A stretch of 64,000 nt of DNA, taken from NCBI RefSeq assembly GCF_025567165.1, contig NZ_JAOQKC010000014.1, positions 24,194 to 88,193 of the forward strand, in the 5' to 3' direction. Positions 42,152 through 50,970 of this stretch are shown here, in pieces (position 1 is the first letter of the stretch; each line of letters begins with the position of its first letter). A program made the position numbers and the translations under genes. The notes under the pieces were generated by a model, which had not been told where the DNA came from, did no database searches, and saw only the letters and a list, made by a program, of their open reading frames with translations. The stretch comes from Laedolimicola ammoniilytica (lineage in GTDB: Bacteria > Bacillota > Clostridia > Lachnospirales > Lachnospiraceae).

Positions 42152-42249
42152 ACTGGTACGATAAGAAAAGCAGAAAAGTCATTTCCACGATTATCATCGT
42201 CATCGTAGTACTGGCCATGATTTTGCCGATGCTGACCTACGCTCTGTAA
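42148..42249 (+). CDS. 33-residue single-pass membrane protein
   Basis: Short frame starting at the ATG that overlaps the exonuclease stop (ATGA), with GGGAGG eight bases upstream. The product is MNWYDKKSRKVIST followed by a hydrophobic helix (IIIVIVVLAMILPML) and TYAL: a basic N-terminus and one membrane span. Such small proteins occur at this place in other Lachnospiraceae as far as I recall, but I know no function. The coupling and ribosome site support translation. Confidence 0.7.
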   Translation: MNWYDKKSRKVISTIIIVIVVLAMILPMLTYAL

Positions 42250-42301
42250 GAGATCTTTCAGGCGGAAATCAGGATCCTATTTTGAAAAAAGAGGAGATAT
42301 T

Positions 42302-43738
42302 ATGAAAAAGAGACAGTTACTGACAGCGGCTGTACTTTGCACAGCCTTTCTGGCGGGCGGCACCACTGCGCTGGCGGCGGACAACGCCACCATTCACACC
42401 GGCGTCTATGTGGACGGCATCGATATGTCCGGCATGACCAGGACGGAGGCACTGGACGCCCTGAACACCTACGTGGACGAGATGGGCGCGGAGACGCTGA
42501 CCCTGCACATCGGCGACAACGAGCTGACCCCGACCCTGGCAGAGCTGGGACTAACCAGTACCAACGAGGACGAGATCGTAGAGGAAGCCGTCATGCTTGG
42601 CAAGACTGGCAACATCATCAGGCGTTACAAGGATCGCAAGGATCTGGAGCATGAGAACATGAATTATCAGCTCACCTGGGCTCTGGACACCGAACTGGTG
42701 ACCGGGTATGTGAACAACCAGTGTAAGAAATTTGATCAGAAGGCCGTAGACGCAACTCTGAAGCGCGAGGGCGGATCTTTCGCAGTGGTGGACGGCCAGA
42801 TCGGTCTCGTACTGGACGCGGACAGCTCCATCACCACGATTACAGATTTTATTGAAAATGAGTGGGATCATACCGACGGTTCCCTGGATCTGCCGGTGGA
42901 GACCGATTATCCCAGAGGAACGGCGGAAGAGCTCAGCAAGGTGAAGGACGTGCTGGGTACCTTCACCACCAGCTACAGCACCTCCGGCGCGTCCCGCTGT
43001 AAGAACATTGCCACCGGAACCAGCCACATCAACGGCACGGTACTGTATCCGGGAGACACCTTCTCCGCCTATGAGGCAGTCAGCCCCTTCTCTGAGGCCA
43101 ACGGCTACGCCATGGCGGGATCTTACCTGAACGGCAAGGTGGTAGACAGCCTGGGCGGCGGTATCTGCCAGGTATCCACGACCTTGTACAACGCGGTTCT
43201 GCGGGCAGAGCTGGAAGTGGTAGAGCGTTCCAACCATTCCATGATCGTGACTTATGTGGAGCCGGCGGACGACGCGGCCATCGCGGGAACCTATAAGGAT
43301 CTGAAGTTCAAGAATACTCTGGACGCGCCGGTCTACATTGAGGGCGTGACCAGCGGCAAGCAGGTGACCTTCACCATCTACGGCCAGGAGACCCGCCCGG
43401 CCAACCGGACACTGAAATTCGAGAGCGTGACCTTAAGTACCACAGAGCCGGGCGTACAGATCGTCGCGGACGCAGGCCAGCCTATCGGCTATATCGTGCG
43501 TGAGAGCGCGCACAAGGGCGTGGTGGCGGAGCTCTACAAGCATGTCTATGTGGGCGGCAAGGAAGAGAGCGTCACCAAGGTCAACAAGAGTAACTACAAG
43601 GCGACGCCGCGGACGATCACCGTAGGCATCGCGGGCGATCCGGAACTTTCCAATGAGCTGCAGGCGGCCATCGCCACCCAGGACGAGGCTACCGTGAACG
43701 CCACCCTGGCGTCCTGCGTCGCGCGGATGCAGCAGTAA
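42302..43738 (+). CDS. VanW family exported protein
   Basis: 478-residue secreted or cell-wall protein. Signal peptide: MKKRQLLTAAVLCTAFLAGG with an AxA-type cleavage near ALAAD (residue 26). Residues 30-210 form the YoaR-like/PG-binding-4 region (GIDMSGMTRTEALDALNTYV is its repeat start), and the VanW domain spans about 215-345 (TFTTSYSTSGASRCKNIATG, YPGDTFSAYEAVSPFSEANG, GGGICQVSTTLYNAVLRAEL). The C-terminus has a G5-like tail. VanW proteins have an unknown role at the envelope and are not by themselves a resistance marker. Confidence 0.92.
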   Translation: MKKRQLLTAAVLCTAFLAGGTTALAADNATIHTGVYVDGIDMSGMTRTEALDALNTYVDEMGAETLTLHIGDNELTPTLAELGLTSTNEDEIVEEAVMLGKTGNIIRRYKDRKDLEHENMNYQLTWALDTELVTGYVNNQCKKFDQKAVDATLKREGGSFAVVDGQIGLVLDADSSITTITDFIENEWDHTDGSLDLPVETDYPRGTAEELSKVKDVLGTFTTSYSTSGASRCKNIATGTSHINGTVLYPGDTFSAYEAVSPFSEANGYAMAGSYLNGKVVDSLGGGICQVSTTLYNAVLRAELEVVERSNHSMIVTYVEPADDAAIAGTYKDLKFKNTLDAPVYIEGVTSGKQVTFTIYGQETRPANRTLKFESVTLSTTEPGVQIVADAGQPIGYIVRESAHKGVVAELYKHVYVGGKEESVTKVNKSNYKATPRTITVGIAGDPELSNELQAAIATQDEATVNATLASCVARMQQ

Positions 43739-43764
43739 AGGCGAACATAAAGGAGCGGACAGCG

Positions 43765-44751
43765 ATGAAGGTCGGAAAAGTTTCAGAGACGATTTTAAAA
43801 AGAAGTATTTTTAAACAGATACATACGAAGCGGGACGAGGTGCTTCTGGGTGCCGGCGTGGGCGAGGACTGCGCGGCCATGAAGCTGGCTCCCGGCGAGA
43901 TTTTTGTGATTTCCACCGATCCGATTACCGGAACGGTGAAGGATATCGGCACTCTGGCTATCCAGATTACCGCAAACGATCTGGCCAGCAGCGGCGCGGA
44001 GCCGGTGGGCGTCATGCTCACAGTGCTTCTGCCCGAGGAGATCGAGGAGGCCGACATTAAGCAGATGATGAGCGAAGTGGAAGCGGCCTGCGCCCGGTTC
44101 CATATCCAGGTCATGGGCGGCCACACCGAGGTCACCCGGGCAGTCAATCAGCCCATTATCAGCGTCACAGGCGTGGGCAAGGTGCAGGAGGGACAGCTGG
44201 TATCCACTGCAGGGGCGAAGCCCGGCCAGGATATCCTGGTGACTAAATGGATTGGCGTGGAGGGCACCTCTATCATTGCCAAAGAGAAGGAAGAGGAGCT
44301 CCGGAAACGTTTCCCAGCGGCGTTCGTGGAGACGGCCAAGGGCTTTGACCAATATATTTCCGTGGTAGAAGATTCGAAGATTGCGGTGAAGCACGGCGTC
44401 AGCGCCATGCACGACGTGACCGAGGGCGGTATCTACGGCGCGCTCTGGGAGGTGGCGGAGGCGTCCGGCGTCGGCCTGGAGATCGACCTGAAGGCCATTC
44501 CTATCCGTCAGGAGACCGTGGAGATCTGCGAGTGCTTCGAGCTGAATCCTTACTATCTGATTTCCAGCGGCTGCATGCTGATGGCGGCAGATCGTGGACA
44601 CGATCTGGTGCGGGAGCTTGAAAAGGCCGGTATTCCGGCGGCGGTCATCGGTAAAGCCACCGACGGCAAGGCCAGACGCATCGTAAACGGTGAGGACGAG
44701 AGCTTTCTGGAGCGTCCGAAGACAGACGAATTGTATAAAATATATGAGTAA
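43765..44751 (+). CDS. AIR synthase-related (HypE/PurM-like) protein
   Basis: 328-residue ATP-binding protein of the PurM/HypE/SelD superfamily. The N-terminal part has VLLGAGVGEDCAAMKLAPG and ISTDPITGTVKDIGTLAIQI, the conserved Asp/Gly loops; MGGHTEVTRAVNQPIISVTG lies near residue 118, and HDVTEGGIYGALWEVAEASG near residue 212 marks the C-terminal domain. No hyp genes accompany it, so it is not the usual HypE context. It is followed by an Lrp regulator, an aminotransferase and trmL in tight order. Function unknown. Confidence 0.88.
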   Translation: MKVGKVSETILKRSIFKQIHTKRDEVLLGAGVGEDCAAMKLAPGEIFVISTDPITGTVKDIGTLAIQITANDLASSGAEPVGVMLTVLLPEEIEEADIKQMMSEVEAACARFHIQVMGGHTEVTRAVNQPIISVTGVGKVQEGQLVSTAGAKPGQDILVTKWIGVEGTSIIAKEKEEELRKRFPAAFVETAKGFDQYISVVEDSKIAVKHGVSAMHDVTEGGIYGALWEVAEASGVGLEIDLKAIPIRQETVEICECFELNPYYLISSGCMLMAADRGHDLVRELEKAGIPAAVIGKATDGKARRIVNGEDESFLERPKTDELYKIYE

Positions 44752-44783
44752 ATTATAAAAAACCTGACGGGAGGGCGAAAGCA

Positions 44784-45266
44784 ATGAGAGAAAAAATTTT
44801 GACATTCATTGAGAAAAACAGCCGCGTGGATTTGGCGGATCTGGCAGTGATGCTGGGAGTAGAGGAGGCGGCGGTCGCCAATGAGATCGCGGATATGGAA
44901 AAGGAAGGTATTATCTGCGGTTATCATACCCTGATTAACTGGGATAAGACCAGCGAGGAGAAGCTGACGGCCCTGGTGGAGGTCAAGGTTACGCCCCAGC
45001 GGGGATTCGGATTTGATAAGGTGGCGGAGCGCATCTACAATTACGCCGAGGTGGACAGCGTCTATCTGATTTCCGGCGGCTTCGACTTTATGGTCATGAT
45101 CGAAGGCAAGACCATGCGGGATGTGGCGCAGTTTGTATCTGATAAGTTGTCACCGCTGGATTCCGTTCTCAGCACTGCCACACATTTCATATTGAAAAAA
45201 TACAAAGACCATGGTTCAATTATGGCACATGAGAAAAAAGACGAAAGGATGCTGGTGACACCGTGA
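44784..45266 (+). CDS. Lrp/AsnC family transcriptional regulator
   Basis: 160-residue regulator: N-terminal helix-turn-helix (DLADLAVMLGVEEAAVANEI, with VDLA preceding) and C-terminal RAM domain (ALVEVKVTPQRGFGFDKVAE, VYLISGGFDFMVMIEGKT). RAM domains bind amino acids and drive octamer assembly. It overlaps the aminotransferase gene by four bases, so it likely controls amino acid turnover in this operon. The HTH is shorter and less canonical than in Lrp itself. Confidence 0.92.
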   Translation: MREKILTFIEKNSRVDLADLAVMLGVEEAAVANEIADMEKEGIICGYHTLINWDKTSEEKLTALVEVKVTPQRGFGFDKVAERIYNYAEVDSVYLISGGFDFMVMIEGKTMRDVAQFVSDKLSPLDSVLSTATHFILKKYKDHGSIMAHEKKDERMLVTP

Positions 45267-46441
45267 GAAACCCATTATCAGACAAAGCAGTTTCAATTCC
45301 CTGGTCCGGCATCCGTAAGTTCTTTGATGTGGTAAATGAGATGCCCGACGCCATTTCCCTGGGCGTGGGCGAGCCGGACTTCGATACCCCCTGGCACATC
45401 CGCGACGAGGGTATCTATTCTCTGGAAAAAGGACGTACCTTTTATACCTCCAACGCAGGCTTAAAGGAGCTGCGGGAGGAAATCGTGCGCTATCTGGAGC
45501 GCCGCATTCACGTAAGCTATGATCCGCTCCGGGAGGTGCTGATTACCGTAGGCGGCAGCGAGGGCATCGACATGGCCTTCCGCGCCATGCTGAACCCGGG
45601 CGACGAGGTGCTGATTCCCCAGCCCAGCTACGTGTCCTATGAGCCCTGCTGTGTGCTGGCGGACGGTGTGCCCGTGATCATCGAGCTGAAGGAAGAAAAT
45701 GAGTTTCGTCTGACTGCCCGGGAGCTGCGGGACGCCATCACCGACAAGACCAAGATTCTGGTTCTGCCTTTCCCGAACAATCCCACCGGCGCGATTATGA
45801 CTCAGAAGGATCTGGAGGAAATCGCCGAGGTCATCATCGAGAAAGACATTTACGTGCTGTCTGATGAGATTTATTCCGAGCTCAGCTACGCGGGCGACCA
45901 TGTATCCATCACCAGTATTCCGGGCATGCGGGAGCGAACCGTGCTCATCAACGGCTTTTCCAAGGCTTACGCCATGACTGGCTGGCGTCTGGGTTATGCC
46001 TGCGGACCGGCGGAGATTCTCAGCCAGATGACGAAGCTTCATCAGTATGCCATCATGTGCGCGCCTACCAACAGCCAGTACGCGGCGGTGGAGGCCCTGA
46101 AAAACGGCGATGAAGACGTGGCGATGATGCGGGAGTCCTACGACCAGAGACGCCGTTTCCTGGTACATACTTTGCGGGAAATGGGACTTTCCTGCTTCGA
46201 GCCCTATGGCGCGTTCTATATCTTCCCCGGTATCCAGGAGTTTGGCATGACATCTGAGGAGTTCGCCACCCGGTTCCTGATGGAGGAGAAGGTGGCCGTG
46301 GTTCCGGGAACCGCTTTCGGCGCCTGCGGCGAGGGATTCCTTAGAATCTCCTACGCGTACTCTCTCGAAGATCTGAAAGAGGCCACCAGTCGTCTGGCGC
46401 GCTTTGTGGCGAAGCTTCGGGCAGAAAAGGGAGCAAAATAA
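45263..46441 (+). CDS. PLP-dependent aminotransferase, class I/II
   Basis: 392-residue fold type I aminotransferase. SLGVGEPDFDTPWHIRDE near residue 32, the PLP Asn/Pro segment PFPNNPTGAIM near residue 170, Asp/Tyr in VLSDEIYSELSY near residue 200, the Schiff-base Lys in NGFSKAYAMTGWRLGY near residue 233 and the substrate Arg in FLRISYAYSLEDL near residue 365 are all present. This pattern fits the aspartate/aromatic (PatA-like) group. It overlaps the Lrp gene and is followed immediately by trmL. Confidence 0.93.
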   Translation: MRNPLSDKAVSIPWSGIRKFFDVVNEMPDAISLGVGEPDFDTPWHIRDEGIYSLEKGRTFYTSNAGLKELREEIVRYLERRIHVSYDPLREVLITVGGSEGIDMAFRAMLNPGDEVLIPQPSYVSYEPCCVLADGVPVIIELKEENEFRLTARELRDAITDKTKILVLPFPNNPTGAIMTQKDLEEIAEVIIEKDIYVLSDEIYSELSYAGDHVSITSIPGMRERTVLINGFSKAYAMTGWRLGYACGPAEILSQMTKLHQYAIMCAPTNSQYAAVEALKNGDEDVAMMRESYDQRRRFLVHTLREMGLSCFEPYGAFYIFPGIQEFGMTSEEFATRFLMEEKVAVVPGTAFGACGEGFLRISYAYSLEDLKEATSRLARFVAKLRAEKGAK

Positions 46442-46939
46442 ATGGCGTTCAACATCGTACTTTTAGAGCCGGAGATTCCGGCCAATACAGGCAACATCGG
46501 AAGAACCTGCGTGGCGACAGGCACGCGCCTGCACCTCATCGAGCCCCTGGGCTTCCGTCTGAGCGAAAAGGAGCTGAAGCGGGCCGGTATGGATTACTGG
46601 CCGCAGCTGGATGTGACAACTTATGTAAACTATGAGGATTTCCTGCGGAAGAATCCGGGCGCTCGGCCCTATATGGCGACCACCAAGGGACCGAAGGTCT
46701 ACACGGAGACGCAGTTTGAGCCGGACTGCTACATCATGTTCGGCAAGGAAAGCGCCGGAATCCCGGAGGAGATCCTGCTGGAAAATCAGGAAAGGGCCAT
46801 CCGTATCCCCATGCTGGGCGACACCAGATCCCTGAACCTGTCCAACTCCGTGGCTATCGTGCTCTATGAGGCCCTGCGCCAGAATGATTTTCCGGGGATG
46901 CGCCTGGAGGGGCACCTGACCAAATACAACTGGAAATAA
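46442..46939 (+). CDS. trmL: tRNA (cytidine/uridine-34 2'-O)-methyltransferase
   Basis: SPOUT-class SAM methyltransferase, 165 residues, modifying the wobble base of leucine tRNAs. The trefoil knot motifs are present: EPEIPANTGNIGRTCVATG near residue 8, CYIMFGKESAGIPEEIL near residue 97 and PMLGDTRSLNLSNSVAIVLY near residue 122. It starts directly after the aminotransferase stop. Confidence 0.95.
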   Translation: MAFNIVLLEPEIPANTGNIGRTCVATGTRLHLIEPLGFRLSEKELKRAGMDYWPQLDVTTYVNYEDFLRKNPGARPYMATTKGPKVYTETQFEPDCYIMFGKESAGIPEEILLENQERAIRIPMLGDTRSLNLSNSVAIVLYEALRQNDFPGMRLEGHLTKYNWK

Positions 46940-46963
46940 AGAGACTATAAAGGAACTGAATCC

Positions 46964-48232
46964 ATGAAACAGCATTCACGTCTTCTGAAAACCGCATATC
47001 GACTGGGCGGAGTTACCCTGGCGCTGGCGCTTGGGTTTACGTCCTATGCCGTGCCGGATCAGAGCGACGTGGATAACATTCAGAACGAGATTGATAAGAC
47101 CCAGGACGAGATCGATAAGACCCAGAGCGAGATCGATGCCACGAAGGACAAAAAGGACAAATTGCAGCAGGCCAAGTCTGAGATGGAGGACTACCTGAAG
47201 AAGCTGAATCAGCAGTATTCCAGCCTGGAAAGCCAGATTTCTGAGTTAAATAAGCAGATTGTGGACAAAAAGGCGGAGATTGAGCAGACGAAAGGAGAGC
47301 TGGAGGAGGCGAAAGCCACCGAGGATAAGCAGTATGCGGACATGAAGGCCCGCATTCAGTATATGTACGAGAATCCTCGGAGCTCCTTCATCGAGATTCT
47401 GCTGGAGTCCGGCGATTTCGCCAGCGCCCTGAACCGGGCCGATTACGCGGCGCGCATCAGCGCCTACGACCGGGATATGCTGGAGTCCTACGCGGCCCAT
47501 AAGGCCGAGATTCAGGAGCAGGAGGAAAAGCTGGAGGCGGAGAAAGAGGCCCTGGATGACATGCAGGCCTCCCTGACGAAAAAGCAGAGCGAGGTATCTT
47601 CTCTGGCCAGCAGTACTTCCGGCAAAATCAGCCGGCATGTGAACGATATCGCGGCGGCCCAGGCCGATCTGGACGGCAAGAGCAATACCCTGGCCAACCA
47701 GCAGGAGGTCCTGAAGCAGCTTATTGCCGAGAAGAAGAAAATCGAGGCCCAGATCGAGGCGGCTAAGGCGGCTGAGATCATTGGCTCCCTGGGCGACGTG
47801 ACCGGCGTGCGGACCACAGAGCTGGAATATGTACAGTATGGCGCGTACAGCGCCAGCGAGGACGAAGTAAAGGCTCTGGCGACGCTGATCTACTGCGAGG
47901 CAGGCAATCAGGGCGCAGAGGGCCAGCTGGCCGTGGGCGCGGTCGTCATGAACCGTATCCGGGATTCCCGTTTCGGACAGGGCGATATCATGAGCGTGAT
48001 CCGGGCTTCGGGTCAGTTCTCCCCCGTTACCTCGGGCCGTTTTGACCTGATGCTGACCGACGGCGCGGATTCCGTCACGGAATCCTGCTATAACGCTGCC
48101 CGCCGGGCCATCGCGGGCGAATCCAACGTGGGAAACAGGACCTTTTTCCGGACTTATGCCAACTATCCGTCCTTAAGCGGACTTGTGATTGGCGCACATA
48201 TTTTTTCCTATACTTGGAATTATTCAACCTGA
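46964..48232 (+). CDS. Exported cell-wall hydrolase with PcsB-like coiled coil and SleB-type catalytic domain
   Basis: 422-residue secreted protein. The signal peptide is in the first 30 residues (LGGVTLALALGFTSYAV). Residues 35-260 are a long coiled coil with heptad-like repeats (NEIDKTQDEIDKTQSEID), of the PcsB_CC type that autoinhibits or targets hydrolases via FtsX. The C-terminal Hydrolase_2 domain (LATLIYCEAGNQGAEGQLAV, VVMNRIRDSRF, ASGQFSPVTSGRF) matches SleB/CwlJ lytic enzymes that open spore cortex during germination, with the catalytic Glu in CEAGNQG. A terminator follows. Confidence 0.92.
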   Translation: MKQHSRLLKTAYRLGGVTLALALGFTSYAVPDQSDVDNIQNEIDKTQDEIDKTQSEIDATKDKKDKLQQAKSEMEDYLKKLNQQYSSLESQISELNKQIVDKKAEIEQTKGELEEAKATEDKQYADMKARIQYMYENPRSSFIEILLESGDFASALNRADYAARISAYDRDMLESYAAHKAEIQEQEEKLEAEKEALDDMQASLTKKQSEVSSLASSTSGKISRHVNDIAAAQADLDGKSNTLANQQEVLKQLIAEKKKIEAQIEAAKAAEIIGSLGDVTGVRTTELEYVQYGAYSASEDEVKALATLIYCEAGNQGAEGQLAVGAVVMNRIRDSRFGQGDIMSVIRASGQFSPVTSGRFDLMLTDGADSVTESCYNAARRAIAGESNVGNRTFFRTYANYPSLSGLVIGAHIFSYTWNYST

Positions 48233-48237
48233 CAAAG

Positions 48238-48280
48238 AAGTCGGTGTACAGAAGAAAGTTTTTCTGTGCAGCGACTTTTT
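48238..48280 (+). terminator. Terminator after SleB-type hydrolase gene
   Basis: AAGTCG at 48238-48243 pairs with CGACTT at 48272-48277 and ACAGA with TCTGT inside; TTTTT follows. Confidence 0.85.
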
Positions 48281-48297
48281 ACGTAAAAAATAAAATA

Positions 48298-48342
48298 ATC
48301 ATACATAACCTATTGACAAAGTAGGTTAAAGAGCGTATGATT
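48298..48342 (+). promoter_or_regulatory. Promoter of amino acid ABC operon framed by nested inverted repeats
   Basis: TTGACA at 48313-48318 and TATGAT at 48336-48341, 17 bases apart. AATCATAC (48298-48305) and GTATGATT (48335-48342) are perfect inverted arms, with AACCTA/TAGGTT nested around the -35 box. The symmetry implies a repressor site covering the promoter. Confidence 0.75.
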
Positions 48343-48384
48343 GCAACATCAAAACAACGTGAACAATCAAAAAGGAGGATTATT

Positions 48385-49392
48385 ATGAGAAATTTGAAAT
48401 GGCTGAAGAAATCAACCGCATTACTGCTGACCATTGCACTGGCAGGAAGCCTGGCAGCATGCGGAAGCAAGGCAGACGAGACTCCGGCGGCAGAGACCAC
48501 ACAGGAGACTGAGGCAGCTGCAGAGGCGACCACGGAAGACGCAGCAGAGGCAGAAGAGCCGGTGGCGGCAGAGATCGACAAGGATGCATTTGACGCGCTT
48601 CTGGCAGACGGCATCGTAGCAGACGACGCTGACATTGCGGCAAGCAAGTGGGCTACGGCAGTAAAGGAAGCTGGCGTGCTCCGTGTAGGCGGAACCAGAA
48701 CCTCTTTCCTGTTCAGTCAGCTGGATGAGACAGACAACGGCATCCGCGGCTTTGACGCAGGACTGTATCAGCTGCTTGCACGTTACATCCTGGGCGATGA
48801 GAGCAAGTATGAGCTGACACAGGTAGATTCCAGTACCCGTGAGTCCGTTCTGACCAGTGACCAGGTAGACGCAGTATTCGCTACTTATTCCATCACAGAC
48901 GCACGTAAGGAAGTCATTTCCTTCGCCGGCCCCTACTACACATCCAAGCAGGCTGTCCTGGTAAAGGCAGGCAACACGGATATCACTGGAGTAGAAGACC
49001 TGGCTGGCAAGATTGTAGCGACACAGTCCGGTTCCACAGGCCCGGATATCCTGGCTGAGTACGCGCCGGAAGCTACCGTTCAGGAGTTTGCCAACGACCA
49101 GGAAGCACGTACCGCTCTGGAGCAGGGCCGTGTAGACGCCTATGTAACAGACTACACTCTGCTTCTGAACGCTATTGTGAAGAACCCGGGCGCTTACGAA
49201 ATCGCAGGCGACACCTTCGGGCCGGAGGACAACTACGGTATCGGACTTCCGCTTGATTCTGACGGCGTAGCATTTGTAAACGACTTCCTGAAGAAGATCG
49301 AAGACAATGGAACCTGGGCAGAGCTGTGGAAGATCAGCCTGGGCGACCGCACCGGCATCGAGACCGTACCGGAAGCTCCGGCGATCGAGTAA
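48385..49392 (+). CDS. Amino acid ABC transporter substrate-binding lipoprotein
   Basis: 335-residue lipoprotein. The signal ends at the lipobox LAAC (Cys at about residue 23), followed by an acidic Ala/Thr/Glu-rich linker. The binding domain starts near residue 90 (VLRVGGTRTSFLF) and shows the family hallmarks DAGLYQLLARYI, AVFATYSITDARKEVISFAG then PYYTSKQAVLV, and GIGLPLDSDGVAFVND. It fits the glutamate/glutamine/cystine class 3 binding proteins (GluB-like). AAAGGAGG precedes the ATG at 48385. A hairpin with T run follows the gene. Confidence 0.92.
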   Translation: MRNLKWLKKSTALLLTIALAGSLAACGSKADETPAAETTQETEAAAEATTEDAAEAEEPVAAEIDKDAFDALLADGIVADDADIAASKWATAVKEAGVLRVGGTRTSFLFSQLDETDNGIRGFDAGLYQLLARYILGDESKYELTQVDSSTRESVLTSDQVDAVFATYSITDARKEVISFAGPYYTSKQAVLVKAGNTDITGVEDLAGKIVATQSGSTGPDILAEYAPEATVQEFANDQEARTALEQGRVDAYVTDYTLLLNAIVKNPGAYEIAGDTFGPEDNYGIGLPLDSDGVAFVNDFLKKIEDNGTWAELWKISLGDRTGIETVPEAPAIE

Positions 49393-49456
49393 CCCGAACC
49401 GAAGCGTGGTAACTGGTCAGGTGTGGAACAGTTACAAATAGAAAGACAGGGAGAAG

Positions 49457-49484
49457 GACCTTCAGTAGTTCTGAAGGTCTTTTT
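49457..49484 (+). terminator. Attenuating hairpin between binding-protein and permease genes
   Basis: GACCTTCAG (49457-49465) pairs with CTGAAGGTC (49471-49479) around TAGTT; TTTTT follows. Partial termination here would make more binding protein than membrane subunits, a common arrangement. Confidence 0.85.
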
Positions 49485-49501
49485 CCGCAGGAGGAATCCA
49501 T

Positions 49502-50161
49502 ATGGGTATTCAGGAACTTCTTTCCCAATACGGAGACAAATATATACAGGCATTGTTCGTCACCTGGAAGCTGACGGCAGTGTCCTTTGTGCTTGCATTT
49601 CTGATAGGTATTCTCATTACCATCATGCGGGTATGTCCCGTGAAGCCGCTGCGATGGGTCGGAGACTTCTATGTGCAGATCTTCCGGAACATCCCGGGCG
49701 CGACTTTGCTTATCATGCTGGTCTACGCGCTGCCCTATCTGAATGTGGTGCTTTCCTATTACGTCTGTGTGCTGACGGCCACATCCCTGCTTCCGGCGGC
49801 GTTCTGCTCCGAGTATCTGATGGCCGGTATGAATACAGTGAGTATCGGACAGATCGAGGCGGCGCGGGCCCTGGGCATGTCCTTTGGCAAGATTCTGAAA
49901 AATGTAGTCATTCCCCAGGCTCTTCGTTCCAGTGTGCTTCCCATGACCAATCTTCTGGTGGCGACCATGCTGACGACAGCGCTGGCTTCCCAGGTGCCCA
50001 TGAACCCCACGGATCTGACCGGTCTGGTCTCCCATATCAATACCAGAGCCGTGGGCGGCGTGACGGCTTTCCTGATTTCCGCGGTGCTGTACTGCGCGAC
50101 GGCGGTGGTGATCGGACAGATTGGAAACCTGATTGACAGGAAAGTGAGGGTTTTGCGATGA
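49502..50161 (+). CDS. Amino acid ABC transporter permease, first of two
   Basis: 219-residue His/Glu/Gln/Arg-type permease with about five membrane segments. The N-terminal segment ALFVTWKLTAVSFVLAFLIG and the EAA loop QIEAARALGMSFGKILKNVV near residue 120 are typical. An AGGAGG site lies just after the upstream hairpin. It overlaps the second permease gene by four bases, so the two probably form a heterodimer. Confidence 0.93.
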   Translation: MGIQELLSQYGDKYIQALFVTWKLTAVSFVLAFLIGILITIMRVCPVKPLRWVGDFYVQIFRNIPGATLLIMLVYALPYLNVVLSYYVCVLTATSLLPAAFCSEYLMAGMNTVSIGQIEAARALGMSFGKILKNVVIPQALRSSVLPMTNLLVATMLTTALASQVPMNPTDLTGLVSHINTRAVGGVTAFLISAVLYCATAVVIGQIGNLIDRKVRVLR

Positions 50162-50967
50162 ACAATGGACAGATATCCATACGGGATGCGCTCTACGAGG
50201 CGCCGGGACCGAAGACCCGCAGAGGAATTATGGCGGGAACTGTGGTGGTGCTCCTGCTTCTGGCGGTGCTGATCTACGGCGTCATTCATCAGTTCGCCAT
50301 CAATGGACAGCTGGACGCCAGATACTGGTCCTTTTTCACCCGGTATACCACCTGGCGGTTTATTGGAAATGGTCTTGCAGGTACGCTGACGGCTGCGTTG
50401 ACGGCAGGTGTGATCACATTTTTCGCAGGCCTCCTGCTGATGCTTGGCAGAATCAGCGGCGTCAAACCGCTGGAATGGCTCTGCACCGCGCTCATTGAGT
50501 TCAGCCGCGGCGTGCCGACCCTTCTGTTTATCTATTTCTTCTTTCTGGTGGTGCCTCAGTTTGGCATTAAGCTTCCACCTCTGTGTAAGATAGCGGTCCC
50601 GGTGGCCATCTCCGCGGCGGGCGTGGTGGCGGAGGTTCTGCGCTCCGGCGTCAACGCGGTGCCGAAGGGACAGACGGAAGCGGCGGTGTCCCTGGGTATG
50701 CGAAAGAACAGTGTCTTCTTCAAGATCGTATTTCCACAGGCCCTGCGCTATGTGATTCCGGCATTGATTTCCGAGGTGGTCATCGTGCTGAAGGATACCA
50801 CCTTCGCCTATGTGGTAAACTATGCGGACCTGATGCAGAACGCGAAGGTGCTGATCAGCAACTATGACGCACTGCTTTCGGTCTATCTGGTGATTGCAAT
50901 TATCTATATTTTGATCAATTATATATTAAATAGAATCTCTGTGGCCATTGCCAGAAGGAGAAAATAA
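50158..50967 (+). CDS. Amino acid ABC transporter permease, second of two
   Basis: 269-residue permease of the GlnP/GltK type. A hydrophobic N-terminal segment near residue 20 is followed by a periplasmic-like loop and the core (NGLAGTLTAALTAGVITFFA), with the EAA loop QTEAAVSLGMRKNSVFFKIV near residue 175. FSRGVPTLLFIYFFFLVVPQ near residue 115 is the conserved R-G-P-L segment. The ATPase gene follows after three bases. Confidence 0.93.
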   Translation: MNNGQISIRDALYEAPGPKTRRGIMAGTVVVLLLLAVLIYGVIHQFAINGQLDARYWSFFTRYTTWRFIGNGLAGTLTAALTAGVITFFAGLLLMLGRISGVKPLEWLCTALIEFSRGVPTLLFIYFFFLVVPQFGIKLPPLCKIAVPVAISAAGVVAEVLRSGVNAVPKGQTEAAVSLGMRKNSVFFKIVFPQALRYVIPALISEVVIVLKDTTFAYVVNYADLMQNAKVLISNYDALLSVYLVIAIIYILINYILNRISVAIARRRK

Positions 50968-50970
50968 ACT

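Noticed and set aside
42551..43795. Minus-strand frames opposite the VanW and AIR-synthase-like genes
   Set aside because: Shadows of strong plus-strand genes with signal peptide and domain motifs.
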